A DNA stretch of 64,000 nt, taken from assembly GCA_022410635.1 (NCBI GenBank), contig JAJVDF010000194.1, forward strand, positions 752,008-816,007, written 5' to 3'. The notes under the pieces are model-generated. The model saw nothing but the letters and a program-made list of their open reading frames with translations. It was not told where the DNA came from and did no database searches. Position 1 is the stretch's first letter. Every line of letters starts with the position of its first letter. The translations under genes were made by a program, and so were the position numbers. This stretch comes from Tretioscincus oriximinensis. Its lineage: Eukaryota; Chordata; Lepidosauria; Squamata; Gymnophthalmidae. This document shows positions 24,401-39,400 of this stretch, one piece after another.

Positions 24401-27400
24401 CATTGCCCCTCGTCTTTGGAATAGTCTCCCCCTCAAGGTGCGTCTGTCATCATTGTATTCTTTTAGAAGGTCCTTGAAGATGCACCTCTTTTACCTGGCC
24501 TTTGGCTGAAGAAATGTCATCTCTATCCCTAACTTTTAAATATTGCTTTATACTGTTTTAATTTTGTAGTAATTTTACTGTTTGGCCGCCCCGAGACCTT
24601 CGAGTATAAGGCGGGGTAGAAGTATAAATAAATAAATAAATAAATAAACATCATCTGCCATTGTTCCCGTAACAGTGTGGTAGGCACATCTGTTTATTTT
24701 GATGATATAAAGTATTTTGAAGTTCAACAGCACTGTCCTTGTATTTTTAACTTAGATTCATCTCTGTAATTAGCTCTGAGGTGCTTCAAAAGTACATTTT
24801 CCTTTATTACATTTCTAAAAGACAATAGAAATAGAGCAGTTACCCTGTATATAAATAGGAAAGAACATATTGTCGTTATTTGATAGTATCTTTGTACGTT
24901 TCCACTTTTTAAAAAATTTTCTGGTTTCCCATATCCCATTATAAAGGTTACTGGCACAAAACAGTAATAAATAACTAATACAGGGTGCTTCAAAAAATTT
25001 ATACACACTTTGAACTTCCATAGAAAATTTATTTACTGTTCTACAAAGTTAAATTTCAGGAAATTAGAAAGCTTAAAGTCCAATGTAAATAAAACGTAAA
25101 TAACAAATGTTAATAATGTTCAAATCGAGAAATCCTGAAATTTAACTTTGTAGAACAGTAAATAAATTTTCTATGGAAGTTCAAAGTGTGTATACATTTT
25201 TTTTCTCAGTAGATGAGCAAAGGGGCTAGAAGCACTTTGGGACTAACAGGAGAAAGGTGGGTACCATAACCTTTTGTAGACACGTCTACTTCTTCAGATG
25301 CCTACAAAAGCTTATGGCACCCACTTTTCTCCTGTTAGTCTCAAAGTGCTACTAGCCCCTTTGCTGAATAGATGAGGTTTTCTTTAAGCAGCATTACTTT
25401 ACGAAACATATTTATTCCACCAATTTAAATGCATATGAGTAAACATGGAGCATCCAAAATACTACATTTTCAGCCATTGGCAAAACCCCTCAACAACCTA
25501 GACTTTATTTTATTTATTTACATTTTTGTATAACTCTATTCCCAAAGGTCTCAGGGCGGTTAACAATAAAAACCCAAATTAACATATTAAAACAGCCACA
25601 TCTAGAAGTAGGGAAAGGAGAGCAGTTTATATACTTTAAACATAAAGTATGTAAGCACTTATGTATAGAAATATTGCTATGCAAAATGTAACATAGACTG
25701 CTTCAGTGTTAATTGTTGTTAATTGGTACCATTATTATTGCCTCCATACAGTGGGAGAAAAATGTGTAATCTTGTTTAGATTCTTCAATTGCCTGTTACC
25801 ATCTCTGTCAGATACCAGGGCGAAACAGTGGGGCAAGTATGGTCTATCTGAGCACCTGCTCTTGGGATAGCATGATGTATTATGATGGCACAATACTGAT
25901 GTGCTCATGTGGTGGCCATTTTCGTAAAAAATGTGTGAAAAAGCATTCAGCTAAAAAAGCCATATTGCTATTATAGAAAACCTCAGGTGGTGTACTGATT
26001 CTCCCCAAATAGAAATACAATGGGATTTCACCATTGAAATTGGTTTGGATTATCATGGATACATGTGTTTTGGGATGATCCTGTTGCGTTTTAAGCTCTT
26101 CCTGGATATAGCCTTAGCAATAGTAAGCAATTACACCTACATTTGCAGCTATTTTTTTCCCTTATTTAATTATGTGTTACTCCTTTTAATCTTCTGTATA
26201 TCACCCAGGCACAATATAGGTTAGACTAAAAATACAAAAAATAAACACAAGTACCAATCCAAGAATACTGTTCACAAAGAAGTTTCCATTTTTCATTAAC
26301 AGTGCGTGCTAAGAGGTTAATCAGGAGCAAAGCTGATTCTAAATATTTTTTTCAATGGAATAGAGGAGACTTGAAGAATGGCCTTGCTGGTAACTTCTTG
26401 GCCAACTGATATTGCTTTCTAATAGTAATGCAGCAAGATGCTTTATATAATGATACAGGTAAATACACTGTATAGCCGTCATACATTTCCTAAAGGGTAG
26501 ACTGACTACTGAGGATGGCAACAGCATTCTCTAATTTTAGCTAATATAAATGAATGGCTGCTACTCCGATTACTATCTCAAAATATGCTTTTGAGAGGTT
26601 CTTTCAAAGTGCAAAAAGAAGAGCTTTTCTGTAGCACTCTATGGCTATTCTGTCAAACTTGCACTGCTGGAAGAAAAGTCCTTAGTGAATTTGAATTCAT
26701 CTTGGCACTCAGCGCTGTCTACACAGTTTAAAAGCAGTGTACATTATACACAGATAAACTTGATAGCAAACTTAATACTTCCATATTAGATGGATATTAC
26801 TTGCAAGGAGAGAGCAATCTTCTCCTGTCAATATTAAGTTCTGTCAAGAGCTTCTAAACACAAGTCCATTATAAGCTCCTCTTACCACAACAACACTGCC
26901 CGAATCGACTCTCAGAGACTGGAAACTTAAAGAGAAACTGCAATTACATTTATCCCCAATAAATTATTCATGTATGAAGTCTTACTGTGGATAAAGTAAG
27001 CAAGCATTCTGAAATGATATTCTCTTGGACCCTTTTTACACTGGGCCTTATTTTGTTCCAGAAAGGGGCTTGCTACTCACATTCCATTACAGGACAGCAC
27101 TGACTATTCCACTATGCTGGAATGACACGTGGATAGCAGGCCCTTTAAACTCATTTCTAGAAAAGAACAAGGCTGCATATGGAAAGGGTTTTGACCTCAT
27201 AAAGAACTGCTATTTTCAGCATGACTTGCACTTCAAACAGGATGTCCTCAAAACTTTTAGTATATTATCCATTGCAAACCCTTTAAGTAAAAGTTTATTA
27301 TACTACACAGTTAAAACACTATCTCTCTCAACTCCTTATCAGAGTTTATTGTACTTTTTATGAAGCATTCCATTAGAAACATTCAGTTCTGTTTCTAAAG

Positions 27401-30400
27401 GATTTTGGCAATTCAGCCAGCTAGCAGCCAAATACCTTAACATCTTTGTTCCAAACGATTTATTGCTTTTTTGGCTTAGTAACTTAAAAAAAGCATCCAG
27501 TAAATTGAGATGACAAGAACTGCCACAATCATGTCAGATGCCTCAAGGCATGAAAGTGAAATCTTTATCAATTTACTAAAATAAGATATATTTGAATTAT
27601 TCCTGTGATAACTATAACAAGGATTTCAGCACCAACTCTGTGTACAAAATAAGAACATTTTTATTTAGCTTTACCAGCTTTTCCTCTGGGACACACTCAA
27701 ATGTGTTGCCTTTGTCTTCTGATTGGAAATGTCCAGAAACAATTGGGAACCCAGCTGTGTGGGACAGGATGCTAAGCTACATGGGTTATGATCTAGTGGC
27801 GTGCTCTTACTCTTATTTACACATTTCTTTAAAATTTAATTATAATACGTATCTTCAGCAATATAGTGATGCAACTTTGGCATCTCCCGTTTAAGTCTCT
27901 CTCTCTGCATTTATATTACAGCCTGCCTCACCATTACCATTTCCTGAATAACATATCTATCATGTTCCGTTTGTTGTTTTAGGATATATAATTACTATAC
28001 TGTACATCATAAAAGCCTATTCATTTCATTTCCAAAATGAATGAATCGCCTCACAACCCAACCAAATATGTATGTGTGTCTCTGGTTGGCCACAGCCATA
28101 TTAGAGGTGAAATATAACATGTATATCAATTGGCAGGGAGTTTAATTGCAATTCTTTTTGCCTTATATTTTTTATTTTAGCCATTTTTCCTCCATTTAAC
28201 TGACATTTGACTTTGACTGATTTGCAAGTCCATAGGCTTTAGGATTTTTATGTTATCCCGTTCTTTCTGTTTTTAATAATTTATTTTTAGCCTGCACCTA
28301 CAGTATATTTTCATTAAACACATGATTTACTATATATGATTTTTCAAAGTCTGTTCCCTTCCGCTTATTCTGTGATAGCTACTTTGCCTTAAATTTTCTT
28401 ATCACTCCTTGTGCATGTAATCATCTACTGTTTCATGTTTCCAACCATCTTTCTTATGATTTAATATCACTGCTCTGTTGATAACAATCATTTAATATTG
28501 TAATATTATTTTCCTCTAATTTAGCTAAATCACTTTTTACAAGATGAACAAATCTAGACTTTTCATGCATTAATTCAGATTTTTTTTTCTAAGCTGGGCA
28601 ATGTTCATTTTATGCATTAAGATATATTCTCCAAATCATCTAGTTTCTGTTCTAGTCTAGTCCATTTCTTGTTTAAATATTCTAAGCCGGTTTCTTATTT
28701 AGAATGGTTCAAAACCGTTATCTAGGTTTGAGCAATCCTAAATTCCTTTCTACGTTTCTACAAACAATTCTTTTTTGCCACTCTGGGGCATTTTTCAACA
28801 CATACCCATTCATTTCTTACTGTCATCACAGTTTTTTTAATGCTTGCATAAGATTTAATAATATAGGCACAATCATATTTTGAAGTCTCTCATTTAAGCA
28901 AGAACATTCCTTTTTTTATCTTTCCATCCTTGAATTTGTTTCATTACATTTTTCCAAATTGTCTAGAATTCCCTTCAACATGTTTTTTCACTCTTGAATA
29001 TTTATACTCACTAGTACTGTATTTCATGTGATTAGGTCCTCCCATTTCATTTCATCTTTTAGGTTGGTCACTCATATTCTCAGATGAAGTATATTTTCCT
29101 AAATTCTTGGCCAAGTATCCCACACAGCCAAGAAANTGCAAATTAATAGCACACTCCATCATGAATATTAAAACCAGTATTTAAAAATCAAAGTATCAAG
29201 TGTATAAAAGTGCAGCTACAGTGCAAAAATGATGAATGTGTCTGCCAAATTGAATGTTTCTTTATATTAAATTCAGAATTTTTATCCTGGACACAGCCTG
29301 CACTTCACTATGGAAGAGAAATTTCTGATACAATTACTCTATATTAAGCATTACTATCGGCACTTGATAGAATTAGTTACTCNTTGTATTTTTTTAGCAA
29401 TGTTCCTCAGGAAAAATGTCAGTGACAGAATTCCACTGTATTGAATGCTATAATGGTACTACAGGATTCAAAATATCAGATCCAAGAGCATGTACGACTT
29501 CAATTGCATTACCTTTTGCTAGTAAACAGGTCTAGAATTACATGTCCATGCCTTTAATAACTTTCCTGTTTTTGTATAGTTTTCACATATTTTGTATCAC
29601 CGGTTGCTTGCAACAAGAGAGCTTCTTTTTTATTGTTTTTATTATTTTTAATAATATATTTACAAAATTACAACAAAATAAAACACATAACATATCTAGC
29701 AGTGTAAGTGTGGTTATTTAGAATTGAATTCTGTGAAGTACAAAAGCTATATGTATTTTTATCAAAACATCAATGCATAAACAAACTAGCTCAGTTCTCA
29801 CAATCAGTAATTCTTCAAATAATAATACCAAAATAAACAAAGATAGTATCTAATTAAAATACAGTGTCAAGTCCAGATTAATATAGTTGCTGGAGATCAG
29901 TCAAATAACTAAGTTTTTTATGTAAGAAGGAACCTTGAGTGGGAAACATACCTTTTGGGGTTGATAGTTTGGCTGCTTTTGAGAGAAATTTAGTGGGTGG
30001 TGATCCCCCAGACATCTTGTTTAGTTGGGCATCAATGAGTTCACTTAATATCAGCCTCTGTATTCTGCGAAACCAGTTGGACAGAGAGGGACCGGCTGCT
30101 GACTTCTAGTGCTTAGCTATTTCAAATTTGGCAGCAGTCAACATGTTCCGAATTAGGTCTCTGAGACAAGAATCTGTGATTATCACAGAAAATTAATAAC
30201 AGACCTAAGGCTGGGGTAAGCGTGAAATTCTGTTCTGTAATTAAGCATATTATATCTCATACGGAGATATGTGTCCACAGCTTTGCCATCACAATGGGCT
30301 GATGGCTTTGACAAAACGAGATACAAAAAGGGGTGTTCTGTACCATCGATATAGAACATTCAGAGATAGATCCCGAGAGTTTTGGGATTTATGAGAAGAA

Positions 30401-33400
30401 TCTATTATAATAGATTCGAGGAATAGATTCCCATGTCTTGCCATCAAAATGAGTGTTACAGTCTTCTTCCCAAATGTGTCTTAACGTTGTTAGAGTGGGT
30501 TTGTTAATATCCAGTAGAATCCTGTATAATCTAGAGATATATCCTTTTGATGTGGGATGACTAAGCGCTATAAGTTCTTCTAAGTTTGTGGGAGGTCGGG
30601 AACCTAGGTCTCTAATAGAAATTGATAAAGCAAATTTGTGTAGGGAATATGCTTCAAACCATTGAGTATCCGGCAAGCCAAGCAATCGAGAAACAGATAG
30701 GAGGGGGAGCGTTGCAAGAGAGCGTCTTAATAATTGATCACTTCATTGAAGGAGGAACAATATGAAGAATCAACTAACACACTGAAGCAAAAACAAGATA
30801 TTATAAAAGAAGAGTCAAACATGATTGGAATTTTAGTCAGCTTCACACTATGAAGTACTTTTTTTACTTTTATTGTGAGTTTTAATCTTCCATATTCTGT
30901 AGCACCTATGTTTTAAAGAAAAAAATATTGAATGGTGTACTGTAGGTGTTTGTGCAGCATTTTAAAAGCAATGTCTGTAAAAAGCTGTTAAAAAGTCAGC
31001 CATTATCATCTGCAGTATATGTAGTCAATTATTCTATGGTAGCAAACCAAACAATGAAAACCCTCCTCTGCCTACCTTGATAGAAACACAGCATTGACTT
31101 ACTTAGGAAGGTGTTGTGTATCATTAAAGATTGTTGTTTTTAAGGGCTGAGGGCTGNTTAGACTGAGGTTGAAGTGAAACAAGATGGAAATTCTTCAAGT
31201 AAGCAACTCTTAAGTGAAGAAACTGACTCTAAACTTGGTGATGGCATAGGATTTGGAGTGCCCCTTGACTCGAAACTCCCTGTGGATATGCACCTGGCCT
31301 TGGTTATCAGAACAACTTGTGTCTAGTTTCAATGAGTACTCTAGGTCTAGCAATTCCGGGAGAGATGATATGGCACGTTCTATTCTTAAATCCTTTCTGC
31401 ACTGCAATGGCTGGTCTCTGGTTCTAACTATATTCTGAAATAAGGCCCAATACAGAAAGGGCACATGATAAATAAAATGGTAAAGAGATAGGAGGGATTT
31501 CCGAAACATTCAAAACAGGCAGAACTGGTAGCCACTGATAGATTCACTGATCATTGTCTTGGTTTAAATCATTTTTAAACCCTTNCAGGATGTTGGACAG
31601 CACCAGAGATAGTGACAGTGAATTCCAAAATTGAACTACTAGCAAGTATTGTATGAAAAAAATATTTTGTCTGAGCTAAAGCTTTCAAAATTACTTTCCA
31701 TTTGGTGTCACACCCACCCTCACTCCACAATCTAATGTGTAGAGAAGGAAAACCTTTTATTTAGCTACTCTCTCCAATCCAAACATAAAACATAACATTT
31801 TATATACATTTATCATTTCTTCACATACCTGGTGAACTTGCCACTAACTACTATGACAAATACAAGGACTCCCTCAGAAAACTGCCATATTAACCACTTT
31901 CAGTGGCCTATTCCTGCTGTTAGGTATAGAGGCTAGAGACATTATTTATAAGGGTGTCTTCCTGCTTCAAAAATGCACCCAGAGCTTCAAGGATCCAAGA
32001 ATTAGCCTCAAGAACAGGCTAATGGGGCAGGTGTTCAGTCAAATATAGTTATTTTCAGAGGTACATCTGCTAATAACATTGTACTTGGATACATTGTACT
32101 TGGAAACAAACCCAATGGAAGATGCATCCCAAAGATGGCAAAAAACTGGAAACAAGGATGGTGTGTGGGCCTGCAAGTAATGCCCATATTGTAATACTCA
32201 TTGTCTAATTCAGTGCATTTGGTTTAATTTGCAGAACTCTAAATGGCTTTGAATTTTAAATATATATCTGTATCAACCACCCAGAGCTTAGTGACAGTTC
32301 CAAAGTATCTTGAGGACATCTGTAACGGCACCAATCCCATGGAACAAACTACTGACTTTTAAATTTTTAGCACACTATTAGAAAATTTTATTTAAACCTG
32401 CCCTTTGTTTCTGGATGTACGTTCTTGCACTTTCAGATTTTAAGTGTTGTAAGTTTTTTTCTTTTTAAAAAAATCTCTCTGCTACTCGGTGTTTTAAATG
32501 ATTTTACTTTTCTACTCTGGAGAAGTGATGCAGGAAGAAAGAGGAAGGTATCTGTGGAAGACACAAAAGTATCAGCTTCTTGTACTTTCTAGCCTCAAGT
32601 ATGTTTCTAATTTCATGAGTTGAGTAATGAACTATATATTGAAACCTTGGGTAGCATCTGCTAGATATATGAATATAATACTTACAGAATATTACTGAAA
32701 AACTAGAGTCTCAAAAGTGGAAGAAACCAGAACATAAAAGCTCATACCTGACAATCTACTGCTCCTTTTTTCATTTGCAAACTATTTAAACGGAAAATAA
32801 AAATAGCCCCTCAAAAACAAAGTGAAGAGGACAAAGTCACATGTGAGATTATTAAATGCTGAAAGTAGCCTGCAGTTAACACTGTCATTTGCATTTGAAT
32901 GATATCTCCATCTTCTCATATTTTCAGGATACATTCAATTCCATCATTTTGTTTTTAAAAAAGAATAAATGCAGAACCAGAATTCTTTTTATAAACAAAC
33001 ATCAATGGGACAACTTCACCATTTTCTCTGTCTTGCACATACAACGATAACGAAATGGATTTCAAAANTTTTTTTTAAGAGTGTATTATTAACGTGGAGG
33101 CACAAACGTAAGCAAAATATAAGAACCAGATGTGCTTTAAACCCATGAAAAACAGCAATATATGAAACATGAGTGATCTGCCAGGATGACATCCAACAAA
33201 TTTATTGGCAGCCAACTTCACATTCAGTCCTCTTCATTGTGAATATTACATCAAAAAATGAAAAAAACTATATCATTAGAAGACAATGCTGTCCACTACT
33301 TTACAGCATATTCATGACTATCATCAGTGCCAACTTCAAGCAAATCGAGACCTGTAGATACTCCCCTATCTTGCATAACCACTACAAACTAACTGTTTTT

Positions 33401-36400
33401 GGGTAAGGTGTACTAGAATTTATTGCTTCAATCTACTTCTGCCTTTCCAAAAGGTTCAATAATTTCTTCCTCTTGCTAGGCTAGCAGATCACTTTTCAGT
33501 TCTTCTAAGGCTATTTCCAGATGTCAGGATTCTATTAAGGAATCTTTTTTAGCTTTGATTTTCAAGACACTCTGAGCAGAAATGCTAGTGGCGCTCTATT
33601 ATTTTAGCTGGAAGAGTCTCCAGACAATAAGGAGAAATATTTCTCCCCTTATAAGCCCCAGTATCTCTTCATTGTGGTCCTATGAGATGTCATCCGGTTT
33701 CCCATGTGCAGACAAGGAACATGACATTTTGTGGCAACAAACTGGTATTGCTGGCCAGATGTACAGGTCTGCCAACATGAGCCACAGCAAACAACCTGCA
33801 GCAGCACAGCAGAAAGAACTCTGATTTCCCTCAACACCACAAGCAAAACAGCAATGCAACAACACAGTCTTGGTCCTATCTGACTGCCTAGGCCTCCATT
33901 CAATTGCATTCTGAATCTCCCCCCGGTGTTCTTAAACTACAACTCCCAGCATTCCATGTGGTTCAGTAGAATGGGCACAGTGCTGGGACTGCATGGCTGT
34001 TGTAGTTCAGGAACTTCTGCAGGGCTACCAATTGGACAAACCTGATATAAGTCATGTGTTGATTGCAGGAAATATGAAGTCCACATTAACACAATTAGCC
34101 ATCGTAGTGCTGAAGAGATCAGGTTTTAAGTTTCTTCTTAAAAAATCAGTATAGCATAATATTCTTCTGTCTTACTGTCTTACTTGTTTTACGTTTTCTG
34201 AGAAAGACTGACTAACTATGGTTATAGATATCCTAACCGAGAGGGTCAAAAAGAGAACACAGCCCCACAAACATTAAAGGATTTGGGGGAAGACAAAACA
34301 AAAACAAGCCTATTTTTTGCATGGATGCATTACCGAAAACATGGTTAACAAAAAACAGATGTAGCTTCTAAAGCAGGAGCTGAAAACATATTGTAATTCA
34401 CATGCTGTTCTACACAATAAACATGCCCTTTCAGGAAACCATCCCTTAAAATTTCTGATTTAAGCAGAGATACATACTAACGGCCATAATGACATGTTAA
34501 GAAAAATAAGTTGGATTTATAAGGGGCATTTAAAAGCAGTCACTTAAGATGCTCTGATACATGCATTTTGTAAGCAAAGCAAAAAAACAAGAAAGGCAAC
34601 TATTTGGAGCCGTAAGGATTACAGTACAGATTCTGTCTGTTTACCCTACAACCCATCCACAAATAAAAATTGCATTTTGAAAACAGTAACAGTGCAATTT
34701 CTTCACAAATGAGCACACATTCAAGAGAACAACCCCTGCGTGGTTACAAAGGAGGTTTTCACATCTTTATCAACAGATTAATAATCTAAAGTAAATTGAA
34801 ATACATCAGNTGGAATATGATTACTGATGGTATTTTGTCCTTTGGCTGGAGCATACATGCCAGCCAAGAACGAAGTGATATAAAATCAACAGTAACGGTA
34901 ACTACATTGTTATGTATGCTNTTATTTGTGTTTTTGTATTGTTAACTTTTGAGATTGTATATATTTAGGCACGTAACAGCAAGTATATATATATAATGCT
35001 TATTATATACAATTGCCTTGGGAAGCATAAGATTTTTGTGGTTTGGGACATTTTATTCTGTGTTTCCCCGTATTTTTGATTGATTTGAAGCATTAGGCAG
35101 ATAAGAAAATGCAAGACAGCTGCATATTTGACTGAAAAACTTTAACTTGACTAGGATAGTGTTTCCTGGATGAACTAAACAATTTGTGATAGTTTATGTA
35201 AGGAAGGCAAATGTTTATGGAAGCAAAGTTCGGGTGACAATGGGAAGTAAGACACATATTTTATTTGTTTCTTATTACTTCTTGCATTTTCAATATAACT
35301 AAACACCAAATCAAAAACACACATTCAAATGTTTGCAATAAAAACTAATGCCACCATAAATAAGCAAGTAAGTTTTAAATTCACTGGTATTAATACCCAA
35401 ATATTCTCGAACAGATTTGTTGTAACTGTACATTTTAACCAGCTGGTTTTTGAGTTCTGCATACTTTGGGATAAAGTTATTTTAAAAGCACAGCTGGGAC
35501 TGAGAAAACGTAGTTGGCATTTCCTTAAGGTAAACTGTTCCAATAATATATTTTATAATGTGAGCACTCAGCCCTACTGCAATTTTGTTTCCTTCTTCGG
35601 TCCTGTATGACTTTCTTTTTTAAAAGAAGTGTGTAGCAATTAAGGGTAGAAGGAGAACTGATATCCTATTCATCACCTAATAGGATATATACAATTTTTC
35701 TATTGTTGCACACATCTCTGTGCTTCTGGAATGGAGATGAAAAGAACTGTGACATTCTCATTTCACCTATTTTACTACTACTACTACTACTACTACTACT
35801 ACACAGAAACATTTAATGAAACATTCACAACTCATATTTAATGAAACATATTCACAACTCATGGGTGATATGCATATGTATGAAAAAAATACTGCAGTAA
35901 CTGACTGTTGATTGATTTTTCTATCTCATCTTATACCTGAAGATCTAGGGGTCATAGTAAAATTAACATTAAAACAATAGATCTCTTCGGAGAAAATAAA
36001 TCACAACAATACATCACATATCTGTGTTTTGAGTGAGCCTTGTGACATGCACTATAGCAACTGGAGAGAACTGTAGTTCTTGAGCAAAGAAACTACAAAG
36101 GAAGATTTGAAAGAGAAGCAGCAGAACTTGAATACATTCATAAGTTCCAGGCCATCAACAAAGGACTTAACAAAGATAATGGTTTCCTGGCCAATTATAC
36201 ATTTTATGACACCTNTTAAGTATTGGATTGATTTACTATCAGACATTGCGTCTTGTTGCCCCAGGGACTTTTTCACATGAGAAGATTAGTTTCTGCTATT
36301 TACCTATTTTTCTAAACATGGAGATCATACCCCATCACACTTGCATATGCTTTGTCAACTCCCATACACAGTTTGCTATAAATACCTGACCCTGACATTA

Positions 36401-39400
36401 GTCCCTCAGCATCTGAAGAAGTAGACGTTTCTACGAAACCTTATGCCAACCACCTTTCTCCTGTTAGTCTCAAAGTGCTACTGGCCCCTTTGCTGAACTG
36501 GAGATTTGGTACACTGAAATAAAATCAAGATTTTTAAACGGAATAAGCCAGGCTGTGATTAGAGAAGAACCATTTTGCTCATTAGAAAACATTTGCAGAT
36601 CAACACAGGCTGTGAGGATATGTGGTTCCTGCTGGTCCTGTAAGACAAACTGGTAATACTATTGATCTAACTGCCTACTCAGCAACCTCCCTGAATGTAG
36701 CTGGTGGGAGTGATGTTTACTGTAATGTGAGGGATGTTCAGGATTGTGGTCTGGAAATACTTCAAAATACATGCAGAGGTCTCTCCTGGGACTTCCTGGC
36801 CACTGTCCAGCACACATGGCAAGACATTGTTTCCTTCTTCTCCCCAGACTGTGTCTTAGATACTGAAAGAATTCAAAGAAGTAGACTGTTGTTAGACTGG
36901 ATTCTGAATTTCTAGCAAAGTAATTTTGTAACACATTAAACTCTTAGAAGAAAATGGAAGGCAATATTTGTTTTTGTAGACAAATTTCCTTCTTCAGAAG
37001 TAGACTTGCCTATGAAAGTTCATGTTGTTTACCTTATAGTCCTGTACTACAAGACTGTCTTGCTAGATAATGTAATTAATATCACCCTATAGTCATAAAT
37101 AGAACACTATTCCACTTAGTTTTCTTGGGAGTCATCTACACTTCATTTACATCTAGCTGTCAAAGAAAGGCCACACTTGCTGTGGAAAAGACTGAGAAGT
37201 TTATAATCGCCCTCCACAATTTGGGGAATATATGGCACAAGCCCAACACAGAATACTTTAGGCATGTGTAAAGGAACATACAAAAGTTTACAATGAGAAG
37301 AACAACTTGAAAATTCACAGCACTCAGCCTTCTTATGTTGAACCTCAGCAAACCTCTCCTTCCTCTTTTGTCAGCTGAATTCTACTTCCAATGTACACAA
37401 AATGCTCTAGTGAATTCAACTGCTTGATCCCAGGAAAGGGACTGTATTTTAAAGAAGGAAAATCTACTAAGCTGACAAGTAAGAAAATATTTCACTAGAT
37501 ATGGAATGGCAATAAAACCTGTAGACAGTCCTTTAAGAAATAATGGCATGTTGGACACAAAATCACATGAGTGTATTGCAATACATTTGAAAAGAATAAA
37601 AACCTATTAAAGAACAAAGAGATCAGAATGGTGCTGAGAGATGAAAAGAAATTCACTACCATATAACTCAGTTTTTTCTAATAAATAGAGGGTATTTACC
37701 TGCAACAGAACCAGTCTTTTCAGGAAGGGCATCAAATGAATTATACTGGTCAGAAATAACAAAGGAGGAGGTCCTTGCCAGCCTCAATAAGCTAAACATC
37801 AATATATCCCCAGGGCCAGATGGCATTCATCCCAGAATTCTTAAAGAACTCAAATGTAAAATCGCTGAACTTCTAGCCAAAATAGTTAATCTTTCCTTAA
37901 GATCAGACTCTCAACTATTAGATTGGAGGGTAGCTAACACACCAATCTTTAAAAAACGATCTTGATGTGATTCCGGGAATTATAGACATGATATTGTCTA
38001 CCTGGACTTTCAGAAGTCTTTTGATAAAGTTCCTTATCAAAGGCTCCTACCAAAACTCCACAGTCATGGAATAAGAGGACAGACCCTGTCCTGGATCAGA
38101 AACTGGCTAAAAAAACAGAAGACAGAGGCTAGTAGTGAATGAACAGTTCTCTGGATAGAAGGTGATGAAAAGTGGAGTACCAGGGTTCAATACTGGGACC
38201 TTTGCTTTTCAATATATTCATAAATGATCCGGATGCTGAGATAATGAAGTAGCCAAGGTCACTGACGAAACTAAACTGTTCAGGATACCAAAAACTGAAA
38301 GTGATTGCAAGGTGCTCCAGAGTGATCTACTGAAATTGGTTAAGTGGGCAACAAAGTAGCAAATGCACTTCAACTTAAGCAAATGCAAAGTCATGCACAA
38401 CGGGGCAAAGAACCCCAATTACTCCTACCAATTGATAGGAACCAAACTTTCTGTGACTGAACAAGAAAAGGATCTTGGGAGTGTTGGTGGATAGTTCAAT
38501 GAAGGTGTCAATGCAGTGTGCAGCAGCAGCAAAAAATGTTAGGAATAATTAGGAAAGGAATCGAAAACAAGTTAGCAAATGTTGTTTTTCCTCTTTTTTA
38601 AATCTGTGGTGAGACCACCTTTGGAATATTATATATTCTGGTCACCACATCTAAAAAGGATGTTGTGGAACTGGAGGAGCAGCAGAAAAGGGCAACAAGA
38701 ATGCTCAAGGGACTAGAGCACCTCTCTTATAAAATCTGGCTGCAACGTCTGGACCTCTTCAGCTTTGAAAAAAGGTGTTTGAGAGGAGACCTAGTTGAAG
38801 TGTATAAAATCATGCATGGGATGGATAAGGTGAATAGAGAAAAACTATTTTCTTTATCATACAACACTAGGACCAGGGGGCATTCCTTGAAACTGATGGG
38901 CAGAAATGTGAGGACAGACAAAGTATTTTTTCCATTGGCCTATGGAATTTACTTCCAGAAGAAGTGAACAGCCTAGACAGCTTTAAAACAGGATTAGACA
39001 AGTTCATGGAAGCCAAGAGTATAAACAGCTACTAGGATGGATGTCTTGATACTGCCTCTGAGGTGGAGCAACAGGCAGTACTCCTGAAATACCATTTGCA
39101 GGGTGTTGAGAACAGTTGAAGATTTTGCCTTCTTCTGCTCCAGTCTGCCCATGTGCAATTGGTGGGCCACCCTGTGAGACAGAATGCTGGACTAGATGGG
39201 GTCCAGCCCAATTCAGAAAGGCTCCTCTTTATGTTCATCTGTTGTTCTCACAAGAAGTCTCCAAATCTTTGATCTTGAAAGATTTTGGCAAAAGAAATAA
39301 ATTTCACTTAATCACACTATTTTGTTTCTACCATGGGGCAATTAAAATGCTCACTTTTCAACAACAACTGTAAATAGTTGTATGTGATCATTTTTACACC

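Noticed and set aside
27025..27363. 112-codon + strand open frame in intron 3
   Set aside because: No recognised domain, no splice context, and composition like surrounding intron.
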